From Prostheceraeus crozeri (Eukaryota > Platyhelminthes > Polycladida > Euryleptidae): a stretch of DNA of 64,000 nucleotides. Of this stretch, positions 1 through 10,766 are shown in pieces. The DNA lies in assembly GCA_907163375.1 (NCBI GenBank), contig CAJQUW010011498.1, forward strand, positions 124,001 to 188,000, read 5' to 3'. Under the pieces are notes generated by a model. It searched no databases. It saw nothing but the letters and a program-made list of their open reading frames with translations, and was not told the DNA's origin. Each line of letters starts with the position of its first letter. Within the stretch, counting starts at the first letter, position 1. The position numbers were made by a program, and so were the translations under genes.

Positions 1-518
1 TACTCCATGCTTCTATTGACTCATGATATCTATGATCACAGTTCATTTCATACGATTTGACTTTGGATGGAACAGTTCATCATTTGGAATTCGCCGATCA
101 ATTCCGAAACATTCGCGCGACTCTGCTCATTCATCAGCATAATTACAATGTATGCAAGATTTTAATGATTTTACAGAATTCTTCTGCACAAGCATCCGGA
201 AAAAATGTCTGCATGAATTATTTTGAAGTTTTGAACTTATAGTTTACGAATACTCTTCCAAACCCTCGGGTTTCAATCAGAGAGTGTAGTTTCAATATAT
301 ACTAAATTTTTGGTTAGATGCATAAATGCACACAATGTATTGTCTAATGTTAGGTATATGCAGATAGGCAGCAAACGAAGTGTCAATTTATTTTCCACAT
401 ATGGCTAGTAACACCCTTCTAGCCATAGAATGTTTCTAGCTCTATCAATTTTCAAATATTTTCTGTTCACAAAATAATTTGTTTTAAGATTTATATGTCT
501 TGAATACATGCGCATACA
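1..518. other. Upstream flank of RPL12, no gene recognised
   Basis: AT-rich sequence 5' of the RPL12 transcription unit. A 61-codon open frame at 57-242 has no recognisable domain and no splice or poly(A) context, so I treat it as chance. The RPL12 core promoter must lie in the right part of this stretch, but I see no clear TATA box at a useful distance. Confidence 0.5.
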
Positions 519-538
519 CTTTCTAGGCGCAACTCTTC
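519..538 (+). promoter_or_regulatory. Candidate RPL12 transcription start (TOP-like pyrimidine tracts)
   Basis: Animal ribosomal protein mRNAs usually begin with a C followed by a short pyrimidine run (5' TOP motif). Two such runs lie just upstream of the RPL12 start codon: CTTTCT beginning at 519 and CTCTTC beginning at 533. They would give 5' leaders of about 58 or 44 bases. The assignment rests on motif and position only. Confidence 0.3.
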
Positions 539-576
539 GGTAGTCCTTGTTATAAAGACATCCGACGCCTCCAAAA

Positions 577-613
577 ATGCCGCCCAAGTTCGACCCAACA
601 GCTATCACAGTTG
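577..613 (+). CDS. RPL12: 60S ribosomal protein L12 (uL11), coding exon 1
   Basis: This exon carries the start codon and the first 12 codons plus one base. It encodes MPPKFDPTAITV, and residue 13 (Val) is split across the intron (phase 1). The donor GGTACGT follows directly at 614. Vertebrate RPL12 starts MPPKFDPNEIKVV, so the start codon is secure. The protein is uL11 of the large ribosomal subunit, which binds the GTPase-associated centre of 28S rRNA at the base of the P stalk where elongation factors dock. The rest of the protein is in the exon at 8501-8961. Together they give 37 + 461 coding bases, that is 165 residues plus stop, the same length as human RPL12. Confidence 0.95.
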
Positions 614-836
614 GTACGTTAATGATTTTTTTGAGAAATTCAGGATTTCTTAAATTCCACCCTAATTTTTATATACTATAAATCAAATGGTTATAATGTT
701 TTCCGCGCAAGGTTTCTGACAACTATCAGTAAATACACATCGAGCATCTTTGAGCACAATTTTATCACTAGTTCTCCGATAACCCAATACCTACATGGAA
801 GATAGTGTTTTTCCTTCTATTAACATATATTCCACA

Positions 837-947
837 AAATTGTCTTAAATATATAGATTTTCACAAAATTGTCAACCTATTTGTCGATAGAATAGAAATT
901 GTCTTAAATATATAGATTTTCACAAAATTGTCAACCTATTTGTCGAT
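837..947. repeat. Tandem duplication, period 59 bp
   Basis: A 52-bp stretch at 837-888 recurs exactly at 896-947, separated by a 7-bp linker. The identity suggests a recent slippage or unequal-exchange event inside RPL12 intron 1. Confidence 0.9.
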
Positions 948-3153
948 GGTGAACATTCAAAACTTACTTAACCAATCAACACATTTAGAGTAACGGAATC
1001 TCAATTCAGGTATAAAGGCATATGCCTGTATATGTACAATGGTTTGACAGATGGACAATGGTTTTTGTCTTTTTCATGATTTCTGGTATAGTATCAACCA
1101 AATAAACAACTTACAGGCCTACTGTACAACTAAGTGTACTATACAATGAGAACCCCATCGTCGTAACAGTGGGTACAAATTCGGTAGGCCGGAGGAATCG
1201 GATAAGCCTAAACGGAGTAAATCCTTCAGGAAGGCAACCCACGCATGTCTGTGGCAATGGAACTGCTTTTAGGCCAGTGGGTTCGGGCCCTCGAACTGCC
1301 TGACGCCGTTGTGTCGTGAATGCGTTGCATCTGTCACATCTTAATCTGCAAGGGAAGTGTAAAAAAGAACCATGACAAGATTTTCGATCTCAAATGAGCC
1401 TAATAAGTGCCATACCCAAAACCTGATTCAACAACATGAAACATCTGCTGACTGTTCATATCTGGGAAACTAGGCGGTGTTGTTAATTGGGACGGCCGAA
1501 GCCTACCACGCATATGAAATAAACAAACGTGTAAAATAAGAATGAATTCAAACATGAATAAATTCAATGACTAGTACAATAATATAAACCAGAGCCTTCT
1601 AGTCAGACGGTACAGTCACAAACTGCCGAGACAATAAACCTTTCCGGCAAGGTGGAACCCAAAGAAGCATGAGCTTCGGTCGACAAAGCCTTGTGACAGC
1701 CTTATTTCGTTTTCACTGCTTTGAGGCGGTAGGTTGTTTACGCGATGGAATAGCTGAAAATCGCGTGAATCGCAGCTTGAAGGATGACAGCGTAGAAGCG
1801 TGCTAATGTCCAACAAAGGAGGACGTTCAGCACTATATATCTCATGTAGGACACCTTGGATGTTAGATGCTCCCGTTTCCATGGGCTGCGGAAGCCGCTT
1901 CCAATTTAATTTCAAGAAAAAATATTGTAGGAGGAATCCAGTATATCTAGTCTATTACAGAACTTGGTAAAATTTATCAGGCCTACGTCGATATAATGAT
2001 TATGCCATCATGAGTAATATATGTTAACAGGAGATATACGGAAGGATGCTTCATTTGCATTACGAGCAAACTGAGTTAAGCGCTGCTGAAGGCACCGTAA
2101 GGTGCAATGGCTTTGGACAAAATCAAAATGTACGCATTACACGTTGATTCTTTCAAATGTTTTTAGAACGATGAAATCGTTGTGGTATATAATAATATGG
2201 TGCACTAGCTACTTTTATATGGCTTTTGATGTTCCAATAAGATTTCGTATACTATAATTTTTTTTTTTGACTTTATTTTTAGATGTGAATGGACCTTTGA
2301 GATCGTTAGGTCGCCTGTAAGATTGAGAATGGGACCCTTGAAACACTTTCATCTTGTTAATTTTAAAGCAACTAATTTTTAAAAAATCCTACGAGCAAGT
2401 CATTCTTTTGTCAGTTATGAAGAAACAATACCCATAGCAGGTAATCAAAGTTTCGAAATAAGAATTGACTTAATACTTGGGAATGTTTGACGAAAAAAGT
2501 TGAAGCACGTTGCTATGGAGGAAATTGTAAGTGAGTTTTTTATTGCTTTGATACTCTCCGATATGTGTCTTTCAAGAAGCGTCTACCAGAAAAGCATGAA
2601 AGAGAAATCAATGGTGCAGGTACCTGATGATTATTTACTTGAGTTCAGCGGAATATATAATTAGTAAAAAAGATAACATTTTACAACAAACACACGCACG
2701 ACAAATTATTCTGAATTTTCGATGGAAAGGTATTTAATAATTTCAAAAGGATAACATTTCCTGGAACTAAGATTGATATTTCAGTTTAGAAAGTGTTAAA
2801 CATAGAAATTAAGTTTCATATTCTTACCCTTTTGGAATGCAACACACGTGACGGAAAAGTTTTATCAGAAATAAATAGAAATATGTTAAATAAGATTGGG
2901 TCCTATATTCACTGTTAGTTTATCACCATGCATCATAATAATCACAATTATTGCCGTTTATTTAAATTCATTGCCTGAAAATGGCGGCGGAAATCTGCAA
3001 CGTGTGTTACATAATCATAATTTCTTATGCTTGTGATTAATTGATCTGGGATCTTGTACATTCTGCTAAAATAGAACGGATAATGCCATGTAAACAAAAA
3101 TATATTGAAAAATGCACTTCTGGATAACTAATCACAGCAACGTGAAAGTCATC

Positions 3154-3805
3154 TCAATGAACCAAGGGTGACCGAATACCAAACAAAGGTTCATCTCCTT
3201 TTGTTTCAACAGGCGCCGGAGGTTCAAGTAAATCAATGATGCTTTTTGAATCACAGAAAATAGAGTCAGGTTTTGTGGGCCACCTCCACTTTCCTCTTCT
3301 TGCCCGATGTTGGTCCGAAACTTCAAAATCACTTCCTTCGACCTGAGTTACTTCACCTGAATAGTGCCTGTTGTCATAGCTAACAATAACCCTATCTCCT
3401 ACGCGTGGTTTCCTTTTTGTACCCTCGTACTCGTATGAGATCCGAAGATCCGGCTCGGTATCGGAACTAGTTTTGTACAAGAGACACTTTCACCTCATGA
3501 CATGGATTCTCCTGCTGTGTACATTCATCAATTTCACTTTGTCAAATATGAAATACCATACATTCCTCAGGCAACCTGATAGAAATCAACTGAGTTCTGT
3601 ACAATCCCAGCGTTGGAGCACTTATTCATCACCCTGTGTCTAACAAGGGACTTGGCTAGCCCCCCCCCCCCAATCCCGTCAACAACTCCCTTCCCGTGTG
3701 AGGTCACGAAATTGCCACATCACGGTGCAAGCTAGCTTTTTGGATAGTATTGAAACCATTCACCATGTACTTGTTCTTGAACTCCGACGCTGGACCATCA
3801 GTGTA
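3154..3805 (-). pseudogene. Degenerate copy of a multicopy invertebrate gene family (DGPASxFKN ... SHGKGxxDGIGG ... WRWPxKPD)
   Basis: Reading the minus strand from 3805 down to 3154 gives, in order, YTDGPASEFKNKYM; SHGKGVVDGIGG next to a 12-base C/G run at 3661-3672; LAKSLVRHRVMNKCSNAGIV followed by QNSVDFYQVA; and a C-terminal stretch (3480-3154) with RVGDRVIVSYDNRHYSGEV and GKWRWPTKPDSIF. From memory this order of motifs is typical of uncharacterised, often multicopy proteins in invertebrate genomes; the C-terminal part looks like a small SH3/Tudor-type barrel. The frame is broken in several places, so this is a dead copy. It lies antisense in RPL12 intron 1. Whether the family is transposon-derived I cannot tell from sequence. 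Confidence 0.6.
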
Positions 3806-4283
3806 AATTATGTGAATTCGTCACCACTGGAAATGCTGCTTGCAAAAGAATCAACAAGGGTATTTTGGAGTACGAACATTGCTTCTTTTCCCTTATTTTG
3901 TGTCGGAAACTATCAAAAATGATTTGCATGGACGGTCTCTGCTGCACAGGGCGGACGTGAGCAAATTAATGCTATTACACGACTATGAAACAGACTATCT
4001 CAGATTGGCACTGACAGCTATACGTCATTGTGAAGTCACATTGGAGAGCATGCGTCTCATGACAAGACATGTCATTTTTGGAAGATTGTGGTCGTATGTG
4101 CTTCACTCTGACGTGCTCCCTGTAAATCGAATCTCGGACTGAAGCTATCGTCGTTGTTGACCAAGAATGATGAATACGACCTGAATGATCATTTTCCTAT
4201 TGCTTCAGAACCACTTACCATCTTGACTGAGGTTCAGGTAACGACTCAATTTGCATTGATCGCACTCTCGCCAACACGGAGAA

Positions 4284-4530
4284 TTGAAATCCTTGCAATC
4301 ACGAAACTTATGCGGTTCGGGCATGCAAAGAGAGCAACCGACAACATTAGTGAGGTATATCATGTCAGTTGACAGTCGCCGTCCACCAGGAAGACCGAAG
4401 AGACCGTGTTATGCCTGTGTCGAAGAAGATCTCGAATACCTGGAGATCAAGGCGGACACTGCTCTGGATCGTAATGCATAGGATAAGTTATTACAGCAGT
4501 GTCCAACCCTGGTGGAATCGGGAAGAAGAT
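4284..4530 (+). mobile_element. LINE (non-LTR retrotransposon) ORF2 C-terminal remnant
   Basis: Across two overlapping frames the translation reads LMRFGHAKRATDN, then RPPGRPKRPCYACVEEDLEY, then LEIKADTALDRNAW and YYSSVQPWWNREE. This is the usual tail of many animal non-LTR ORF2 proteins, which have the pattern RWFGHVxR ... GRPxxRWxDxVxxDL ... AxDRxxWR. The frame shifts near 4370 and a stop follows at 4481, so it is an old dead fragment. I see no reverse transcriptase catalytic motif upstream, so only the 3' end seems to be present, as expected from 5' truncation. Family assignment below LINE level is not possible here. Confidence 0.65.
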
Positions 4531-6469
4531 ATGAAAAACGAAAAAGTTAAGCAAGTTAATATAGAGGATATCCCACAATGAATCCCCAACTCCACTTTCT
4601 CTCACTGATCATTTCAAAGTTAGTGATGAAATGTCAATTAGTGACTCAAAACGATGACTTTCTGCAAGCTATTTATGATTCAAAAGAAAACAGTTGCTGA
4701 CACTAGTGTCACTACAACAATCTCTCCTTGGTCTCTTCAGATGTCTGCAACAGGTGTCCATGGCTATCTTTAACACACCGTTGCTTCGGTGCCCATTTTG
4801 TACTGATGTCACTATCAGGTGTGCTTGGCTTGTCTCTGCTTCTGCACACTCCTCTCAATCAGTATGTATTTCTCCTGCAACCATATTTTCATATCGGCTC
4901 GTACCGCCTTCATTACACTCACTCCTGTATGTTTTCATGTTCTCTTCGGACTGTAGCCTGCTATGTTTCGACTTAGCTTTTCATCAGGTGTGTCCTCTTA
5001 GTGAGTCCTGGATTCTTGGCTTTACTTTCTATCTGCAGACTGCTGAATACAGCCCAACTGTTCATTCTTCCAATTTTTCTCCCCTAGGTTAATCAAACCA
5101 CATTTTTGGGTGATATGGGTAAATTGGGATTATCAATAATTCCGGAAATTATCCTCTGACATAGTGGGAGACCTGATACTAAATGAAAGACATTATTCAG
5201 TCTAGGGAAAAATTGAAAAGCTCCCTCCGCGTCTTAAGTGGAAAACACCAGCTAAGTCATAATTAGTAATTTTTGGCATGGAATATCTTCCGGTCACTTC
5301 TTTATATCCTCCATGTGCTAGTGCCCCTGTTCGGGGATGTATACGATATTTTTAAAGACTGCGCTTCAGCTAGCATTTAGTCGAAATGTTTGACGACCAA
5401 AAATAGCGATTTGATGAATCTGTGTTTAGCTTCTCATGAGGTACATGAACTGTATGTACCTCACTGTATGGTTCTACAGTGTTGGACAGAAAGGATGCAT
5501 CACCCTGAGGTTTTTCAATGTCTGGCGAGTTACTGTAAAACTGTTGAATGCAGCTGCTTGAAGAACATATTCGCGATTCTATATCAGAAGAATTACATAA
5601 AAAAGCCAAAAGATGTAAATTTGAATTCCAAGAGGCAGGAAACAAGAAATAATAACCTCTTCTGTGTACGGTTGTTGACGTTATGACTTGTATAAGATAT
5701 TGTATAATATTAAGTGCATCAGTCATTGCTTACAGAAGTAAAGACTCACTGAAAGGCTTCCTACAAAATCTGCAACTGATATCGGAACGAGTCTCCATGT
5801 GCAGGGCGAATACCAGTGAAGGAAGAGTTTGCAGAGGCCTTTCTGTGGTTAGTTTGAAATCGGACCGATAAAAGTAGCCACTTGTATCTACCGAGAATTT
5901 AAATGACAGCATTGTCCTCTGCAAATGGTGCGAGGCATTCACTGAGGAAGAATGGTGACGAGTAACGTTGCGATGAATCTTTTGCAACTCAATTCTCGGG
6001 TTTGCCCGACCCGTGAGAAAACCAGCGATTGAACAGGAACAGCCCGAAATACTGCGCAAGATGAGTTCGGAACGCCGCAAAAGTTATGCCATGAAGCACA
6101 TTCTTACATCAAGACGTTGCAGTCAGCTGATGATGAAAGAAGAGTTTGATTTTTAGGCCTACTTAGACATCATGAACACAATGCTGATCGAAGAACTTGA
6201 AGCTGTACGCATTTCCGAAATGACAGTGCACCATGTCCACTCATTGAAGCAGTGTTAAAATTTTTCATTTGCTTGATTCTTGCCTGAATTTGGTCCTGAC
6301 ATTAGCCAAATCGATAATCAGTCCAATAGTTGAGTGACTACTGAATATAATCCGTTCGAAGATAACCCATTGACATTTGCGGTATTGATGAGTATCATGA
6401 TCGTGAAAGAGCTAAAGACATTAGAATATGACTCGCAGTCTTTGCACGTCCATGTCTCTTAAAATCTAC

Positions 6470-6720
6470 TTAATGCTGCAAAATAGGGGACCATTTTCCC
6501 TATTATTGGGTGAGTAATTGAAGTACGCATGTTTAGAAAATGCACATGGTTCCCACTGACAAATCAATCCTGTATTTGATATTCTTAAGAAACATGATTA
6601 ATGTAAGCATAGCTGTTAATGAAGTCCTTACTTCAATTTCGTCTTGACTTCACCGAATTCAAAGAAGTTTACTAAAATAGGAAAATTTCATGGTGTGATG
6701 CATTCATTCTGTCCAATACT
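6470..6720. repeat. Dispersed repeat, copy A
   Basis: This stretch matches 47073-47115 plus 47770-47975 in the same orientation. Shared landmarks include GCTGCAAAATAGGGG at the left, an AATTGAA followed by CATGT in the middle, and GAATTCAA through TGATGCAT to CTGTCCAATA at the right. Copy A is continuous; copy B is interrupted by about 650 bp. No coding capacity is seen. Confidence 0.75.
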
Positions 6721-6979
6721 CAACACTTACTGAAGCACTTCTCAGAAAACACGAACAAATTTCAGTTTACTGGGTAGACATCGACAGATCTGCAGTTTCT
6801 TAGTAGCCATGTGGTGTACATCATTGTTCTCATTTTCGATCTCGTGTTGGCGGCTTGACTATATGTCGAGGGGTATTTGTTGTGAGTCGAAGCCTGGTAC
6901 CTGGGCCACGGCTCCGAAACCCTGCTTTACACCTCGTCCGTCCTATCGAGTACAGTGTATTTGAACCCTAGTGTGTTGA

Positions 6980-8298
6980 CAGGGTTCCTACGCGTCGGGA
7001 AATGGAATTTTTTCCCGACACCTGGAAAAGTCAGGGAAGTTTAAAACAGGGTAAAATGTAACTATTTATCCGATTAAATGTCAGGGAAAAAATAAAGGCT
7101 ATTGTACAACTGCAGTTTTCTTCACTGGAAAATTGACTATCGATACTTTTAATGAGATGTTGGTTAGCTTTTAGGAATTTCTTTTCTACCCGATTCAATA
7201 GAATGTGTATGTTTCTAACCTATAATTTTCTCGCTTATTGATTATGACACAATCGGACTTACCAAATTTCCACAGCATTTTTGTGGTACTCGCTGGGTTG
7301 TAGATGGAAAAGTAGCGGATAGAGCTATATTACTGTGGCCACACTTTGTGAAGTACGTTGATAGTCATGAAAATGCCGTCATGCAAATCTTTTCAAGTTG
7401 TGCATGAAGCCACGAAGGATAAACTAGTTCTTCTCAAATTGCATGCCTTTGTCTGTATTGGCAGAATATTCGAACAATTCCTAACAGTTTCAGTCTGATG
7501 AATCAATGTCACCCTTCTTATTTTGAATGAAATAATGACACAATTGTATGAGAGGGTAGTTATATCATCAGTGGTCGATAAAGCAAAATCATCGAATCAA
7601 TTAATCGAAGTTGATACAGAGAAAGACGAGACTTTATTGACGTTAAAATATTTTGAATTTTGATATCGCGACGAAACAAGCCATGAAAGATGGCTGTTCT
7701 TCGAAGCAGACTTTGGACTTTTTCAGATGATTTTCGTAAAGCATTTTACTTGTGTATGCCGTAACTTCAATCAGTTTATGTTTTCAACATTTGTTTTTTG
7801 TTTGTTTGTCAGCTTAGCCACAGTTACAGATCAAAAGAACATTTCTTTCAGTTCTTTTATTTTTTTCATTATCAGCAAGGGTTTCAAGCTGATGATGAGT
7901 TTGTATATTATTTTTGATGAATTTCTATATTAAAACACTTATCTTAAACTTATACTATTCTTTTCTCCTTGCACATGTACTACATAGGCTTATACGTATT
8001 CCGTTAATTCCGTTTATATAATTAATATATAATTCCGTTCACGCAGTATTGTTATTATATAGTGAAATAGAAGCGGAAAGCTGCTATGATCTTTTTTCTT
8101 TCCTCTCACCCTATAAGATCACAACAGCTTTCGGCCTTTACTATTTCGCTATATTGATATGCTTCGCATTATTGAATGAAATGTATTAAATACTTATAAC
8201 CAAACTAGTCTCAGCGCACTAAATTAATATACTAATGTCGATACTGTCCAAAAAGTTTTGTTAGGGAACTTTTTTGTTCAGATAGCGTAGGAACCCTG
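6980..8298. mobile_element. Non-autonomous DNA transposon-like element, 14-bp TIRs
   Basis: The element begins CAGGGTTCCTACGC at 6980 and ends with the exact reverse complement, GCGTAGGAACCCTG, at 8298. Both ends are flanked by the 5-bp direct repeat GTTGA (6975-6979 and 8299-8303). Close to the left end, CAGGG motifs recur (GTCAGGGAA, AACAGGG, GTCAGGGAAAA), as in CAGGGTTCC-type elements known to me from hAT-like MITEs. A 5-bp rather than 8-bp target duplication does not fit hAT well, so the superfamily is open. There is no transposase; the 68-codon open frame at 7727-7933 is AT-rich and unremarkable. A hairpin element lies inside at 8057-8154. Confidence 0.75.
8057..8154. repeat. Imperfect hairpin element nested in the 6980-8298 element
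   Basis: Arms of about 35-38 bp, with AGTGAAATAG and GCAGC or ACAGC landmarks, pair around a pyrimidine-rich loop near 8092-8112. The hairpin is probably a small MITE inserted into the larger element or a foldback within it. Confidence 0.7.
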
Positions 8299-8500
8299 GT
8301 TGAGCACAAGGTCATGTTGCAATTTGTTTACAGAGGTTGTTATTCGGTCTTGAGGATCATTCATGTAAGTCTCAATTTAGGGCTTAATTTTACTCACACA
8401 CGCGCGGCGCATTTATTTAGTATTTTCTATTTTTATGTCAGCATAAATAACTAGCCTTATCTCTGTTAACCCTTCAACTCGTTCAATTTTATCTTTTCAG

Positions 8501-8961
8501 TGTATCTCCGTGCCGTTGGAGGTGAAGTTGGTGCTACAGCTTCCCTCGCTCCCAAGATCGGTCCACTTGGTTTATCTCCCAAAAAGGTTGGAGACGACAT
8601 CGCAAAAAATACAACTGACTGGAAAGGTCTCCGCATCACAGTGAAATTGACCATCCAAAATCGTCAAGCGACTGTGAGTGTGGTCCCCACAGCTTCAGCT
8701 TTGATCATCAAAGCGCTGAAAGAACCTCAGAGAGATCGGAAGAAGGTGAAGAACATCAAGCACAATGGAAATATCTCCTTTGATGATATCATCAACATCG
8801 CACGGGTAATGCGACCTCGTTCAATGTCGCGAGAACTGAGTGGCACATGCAAAGAAATCTTGGGAACCGCTCAATCAGTTGGTTGCACAATTGACGGATG
8901 TCCACCTCATGATATAATCGATAAGATCGACAGTGGTGAATACAGCGTTCCTGCAGAGTAA
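8501..8961 (+). CDS. RPL12: 60S ribosomal protein L12 (uL11), coding exon 2
   Basis: This exon encodes residues 13-165 of RPL12 and the TAA stop. It begins by completing the split Val codon, then reads [20 protein letters not shown]. The N-terminal domain, conserved [32 protein letters not shown], the linker [17 protein letters not shown], and the C-terminal rRNA-binding domain with [19 protein letters not shown] and PHDIIDKI are all present. There are no frame breaks, so the gene looks functional. All remaining coding sequence is in this one exon, unlike the more divided vertebrate gene. The C-terminus (GEYSVPAE) differs from vertebrates as expected. Intronless retrocopies of RPL12 are common in animals, but the phase-matched first exon and proper splice sites argue that this is the true gene. 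Confidence 0.96.
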
Positions 8962-9022
8962 CTATTTTTTGGTAGAAAAATTGAGTGGATGAAAACTTGT
9001 CGTTCTGATTTATCGTTGCTGG

Positions 9023-9028
9023 AATAAA
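9023..9028 (+). terminator. RPL12 poly(A) signal AATAAA
   Basis: A canonical AATAAA lies 62 bases after the RPL12 stop codon, giving a short 3' UTR as is usual for ribosomal protein mRNAs. T-rich DNA follows near 9040-9056. Confidence 0.8.
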
Positions 9029-9483
9029 TAATCGCTTAATTTTAACCAGTTATACTTTAATAATGTGATATAACATAACTGAGTTTCTCGAATAATTCAA
9101 GATAACGAAGCGCATCGCATTCGGTCTATCGATATGATCAGCTTTTCTCAACTTGCCGAAATAGAATACCTTCAAAAACTATTCTCAAGTATTTATGAAA
9201 TACTCGATTTTCTAGAAGTACTAGGTAAAGGCCATGGGCGTCGAAAAAGTTGGTCGTGAAGCTTTAATAGAATGAGCAACACCAAAATGATAACACGCTC
9301 ACGGTAGTCCGGCGTTGAGTGCAGTTTCGAAGGAAATGGGCGTTTGCATAAGGCTTTAGCCCATCCGGATAGTAGATATGCAACCGCGCTGAGACTCGAT
9401 GAATTGTGAAATTCGGCAGCTACATTCGCGTTTTTGATGTGTATTTCGACACGCCTTGATTTTTGAAGGTTTCCTGAACGTAT
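9029..9483. other. Intergenic, no gene recognised
   Basis: The open frame antisense over 9193-9540 has no recognisable domain. Its upper end runs into the inverted repeat at 9484, so I do not call it a gene. Confidence 0.5.
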
Positions 9484-10178
9484 AGTCCGGCAGCCAGAAC
9501 GAGTTTCTGCAGGGAACGCGGCCGAAAGTGAGACTTTCACAGATGCACCCTATGCCTACTTCGAATCGGCTCGTCTGCCGCGTTCTAGTGAGTTCCTCTT
9601 CTTTTCAGACAAGATCAATGAAAAACACGTGTAAATCCAATGGGACGGAGATTGCAGTTTTTGGCTATAATGAAATTTTGTATGTTTTCTCTAATTAAAC
9701 GACAATGAGCCTAGAGTCATAATTTTTGACATGGAATGTCAGATTCAGGTCATTTCCTATGATGTGCATGTGATATTATGAAGCTTCTGATCGGCGATGT
9801 ATGCGAGAATGTGGATAAAGTTGCTCAAAATGTTTATGTTATTAAGAGGCTCGCCAAATCTAAGTGTTTTTAGCTTTATAGACAGGGGTGCATGAAAATG
9901 AAAGGAAATGACGTGAAGACATTCCATGCAAAAAATTATGACTGTGGGTTTAGTAGAAAATTAGTAGCTTAATTAGAGAAAACATACAAAATTTCATTTT
10001 AACCAAAAACTGCAATCTGCGTCCCAATGGATTTATATGTTTTTCATTGATCTTGTCTGACAAGAAGAAGAACTCATTAGAACGCGGCAGACGTGCCGTT
10101 TCGAAGTAGGCATAGGCTGTGAAAGTCACACTTTCGCGGCCGCATTCCCTGCAGAAACTCGTTCTGGCTGCCGGATTA
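9484..10178. repeat. Large inverted pair (foldback), arms of about 280 bp
   Basis: The left arm at about 9484-9761 and the right arm at about 9898-10178 are imperfect reverse complements, around 85-90% by eye, separated by about 135 bp. Landmarks shared by both arms are CCGGCAGCCAGAACGAGTTT, GCCTACTTCGAA, CTGCCGCGTTCTA, AGACAAGATCAATGAAAAAC, ATTGCAGTTTTTGG and GAAATTTTGTATGTTTTCTC. The stretch YFETARLPRSNEF / SDKINEKH is readable in both arms, so the repeat may derive from something once coding. Either a foldback transposon or two head-to-head copies of one repeat would explain it. Confidence 0.85.
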
Positions 10179-10442
10179 AGTGAAATTTTGATCATCGTGA
10201 ATAGAGATAATGGTTGGGGAAAGTCGACGAACAGCCTGAAGAATTTCATTCAAGTGAAATATCTCACCAGACCATTGTTCCATAGGCCTCACTCTAAAAT
10301 ATCGACGAGAATATGTCGGGTGATGAGTTGCATCATCAGTTGAAAAAATGAAAACAGACTATTTTATCCAATTTTCAGGAATCATCAACAGTTACATCAA
10401 CACCTCCCTATTTAAAGTCGCAGCTATGCCCGGATTAATTTG

Positions 10443-10700
10443 AGATTTGCAAAGTGCATGAAGTTTCGACGGGCATTCATTAGATATCACTTTAAACACA
10501 CCACTGGCAAAGCGCCTAAGTGTGCCTGAAATAATTGATGAATGCTGCTTTATGTAAATAGAATGTTCTATTTACATCGCGTTTAAAAAAACAGCATTTA
10601 TTAATTATTTCAGGCGCACTAACTTAGGCGATTCGCCAGTATAGCGTGTTGAAGTCATGAATGCCTGTCGAAACTTCACAAACTTTCTAATTGCAAATCT
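10443..10700. repeat. Palindromic MITE-like element, 258 bp
   Basis: The element is an imperfect palindrome along its full length. The centre is GTAAATAGAA-TG-TTCTATTTAC at about 10555-10576. Outward from the centre the paired blocks are CCTGAAATAATT with AATTATTTCAGG, GCCTAAGT with ACTTAGGC, GAAGTTTCGACGGGCATTCA with its near complement, and AGATTTGC with GCAAATCT at the ends. It has no coding capacity. It lies about 60 bp downstream of the poly(A) signal of the minus-strand gene at 10871-11143. Confidence 0.85.
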
Positions 10701-10760
10701 AGCTGAAGTTTGGTAATTCTATCGTGTTTCAACAACCAACTCACGTTGAAAAGGCATGCT

Positions 10761-10766
10761 TTTATT
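10761..10766 (-). terminator. Poly(A) signal of the 90-residue minus-strand gene
   Basis: TTTATT on the + strand is AATAAA on the minus strand, 105 bases beyond the stop codon at 10871. The spacing fits a normal 3' UTR and supports the gene call. Confidence 0.6.

Larger units (their letters stand above)
614..8500 (+). other. RPL12 intron 1 (7.9 kb, phase 1)
   Basis: The intron is bounded by donor GTACGT at 614 and acceptor TTATCTTTTCAG ending at 8500. It is long for a ribosomal protein gene and has absorbed repeats, listed separately: a 59-bp tandem duplication (837-947), an antisense degenerate gene copy (3154-3805), a LINE 3' remnant (4284-4530), a dispersed repeat (6470-6720) and a TIR-bounded element (6980-8298). 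In 948-3153 and 4531-6469 I see only unassigned AT-rich DNA with short open frames that match no family I know. I looked for an intronic snoRNA and found none I could support. Confidence 0.85.

Noticed and set aside
1180-1330. Possible tRNA-derived SINE (GGTTCG-like box at about 1277)
   Set aside because: The A-box-like and B-box-like motifs are at the wrong spacing and no tail or second copy was seen.
1616-1915. 99-codon minus-strand ORF in RPL12 intron 1
   Set aside because: No family motif, no splice or poly(A) context, and length compatible with chance.
4160-4235. Box C/D snoRNA candidate in RPL12 intron (ATGATGA ... CTGA)
   Set aside because: Boxes can be found, but the flanks do not form a terminal stem and the stretch lies next to the LINE remnant.
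5370-6080. Overlapping ORFs of 116-118 and 98 codons on both strands
   Set aside because: They shadow each other over the same DNA and show no recognisable domain; a decayed repeat is possible but cannot be supported.
9193-9540. 115-codon minus-strand ORF after RPL12
   Set aside because: Part of it lies in the inverted repeat arm and the rest shows no domain.
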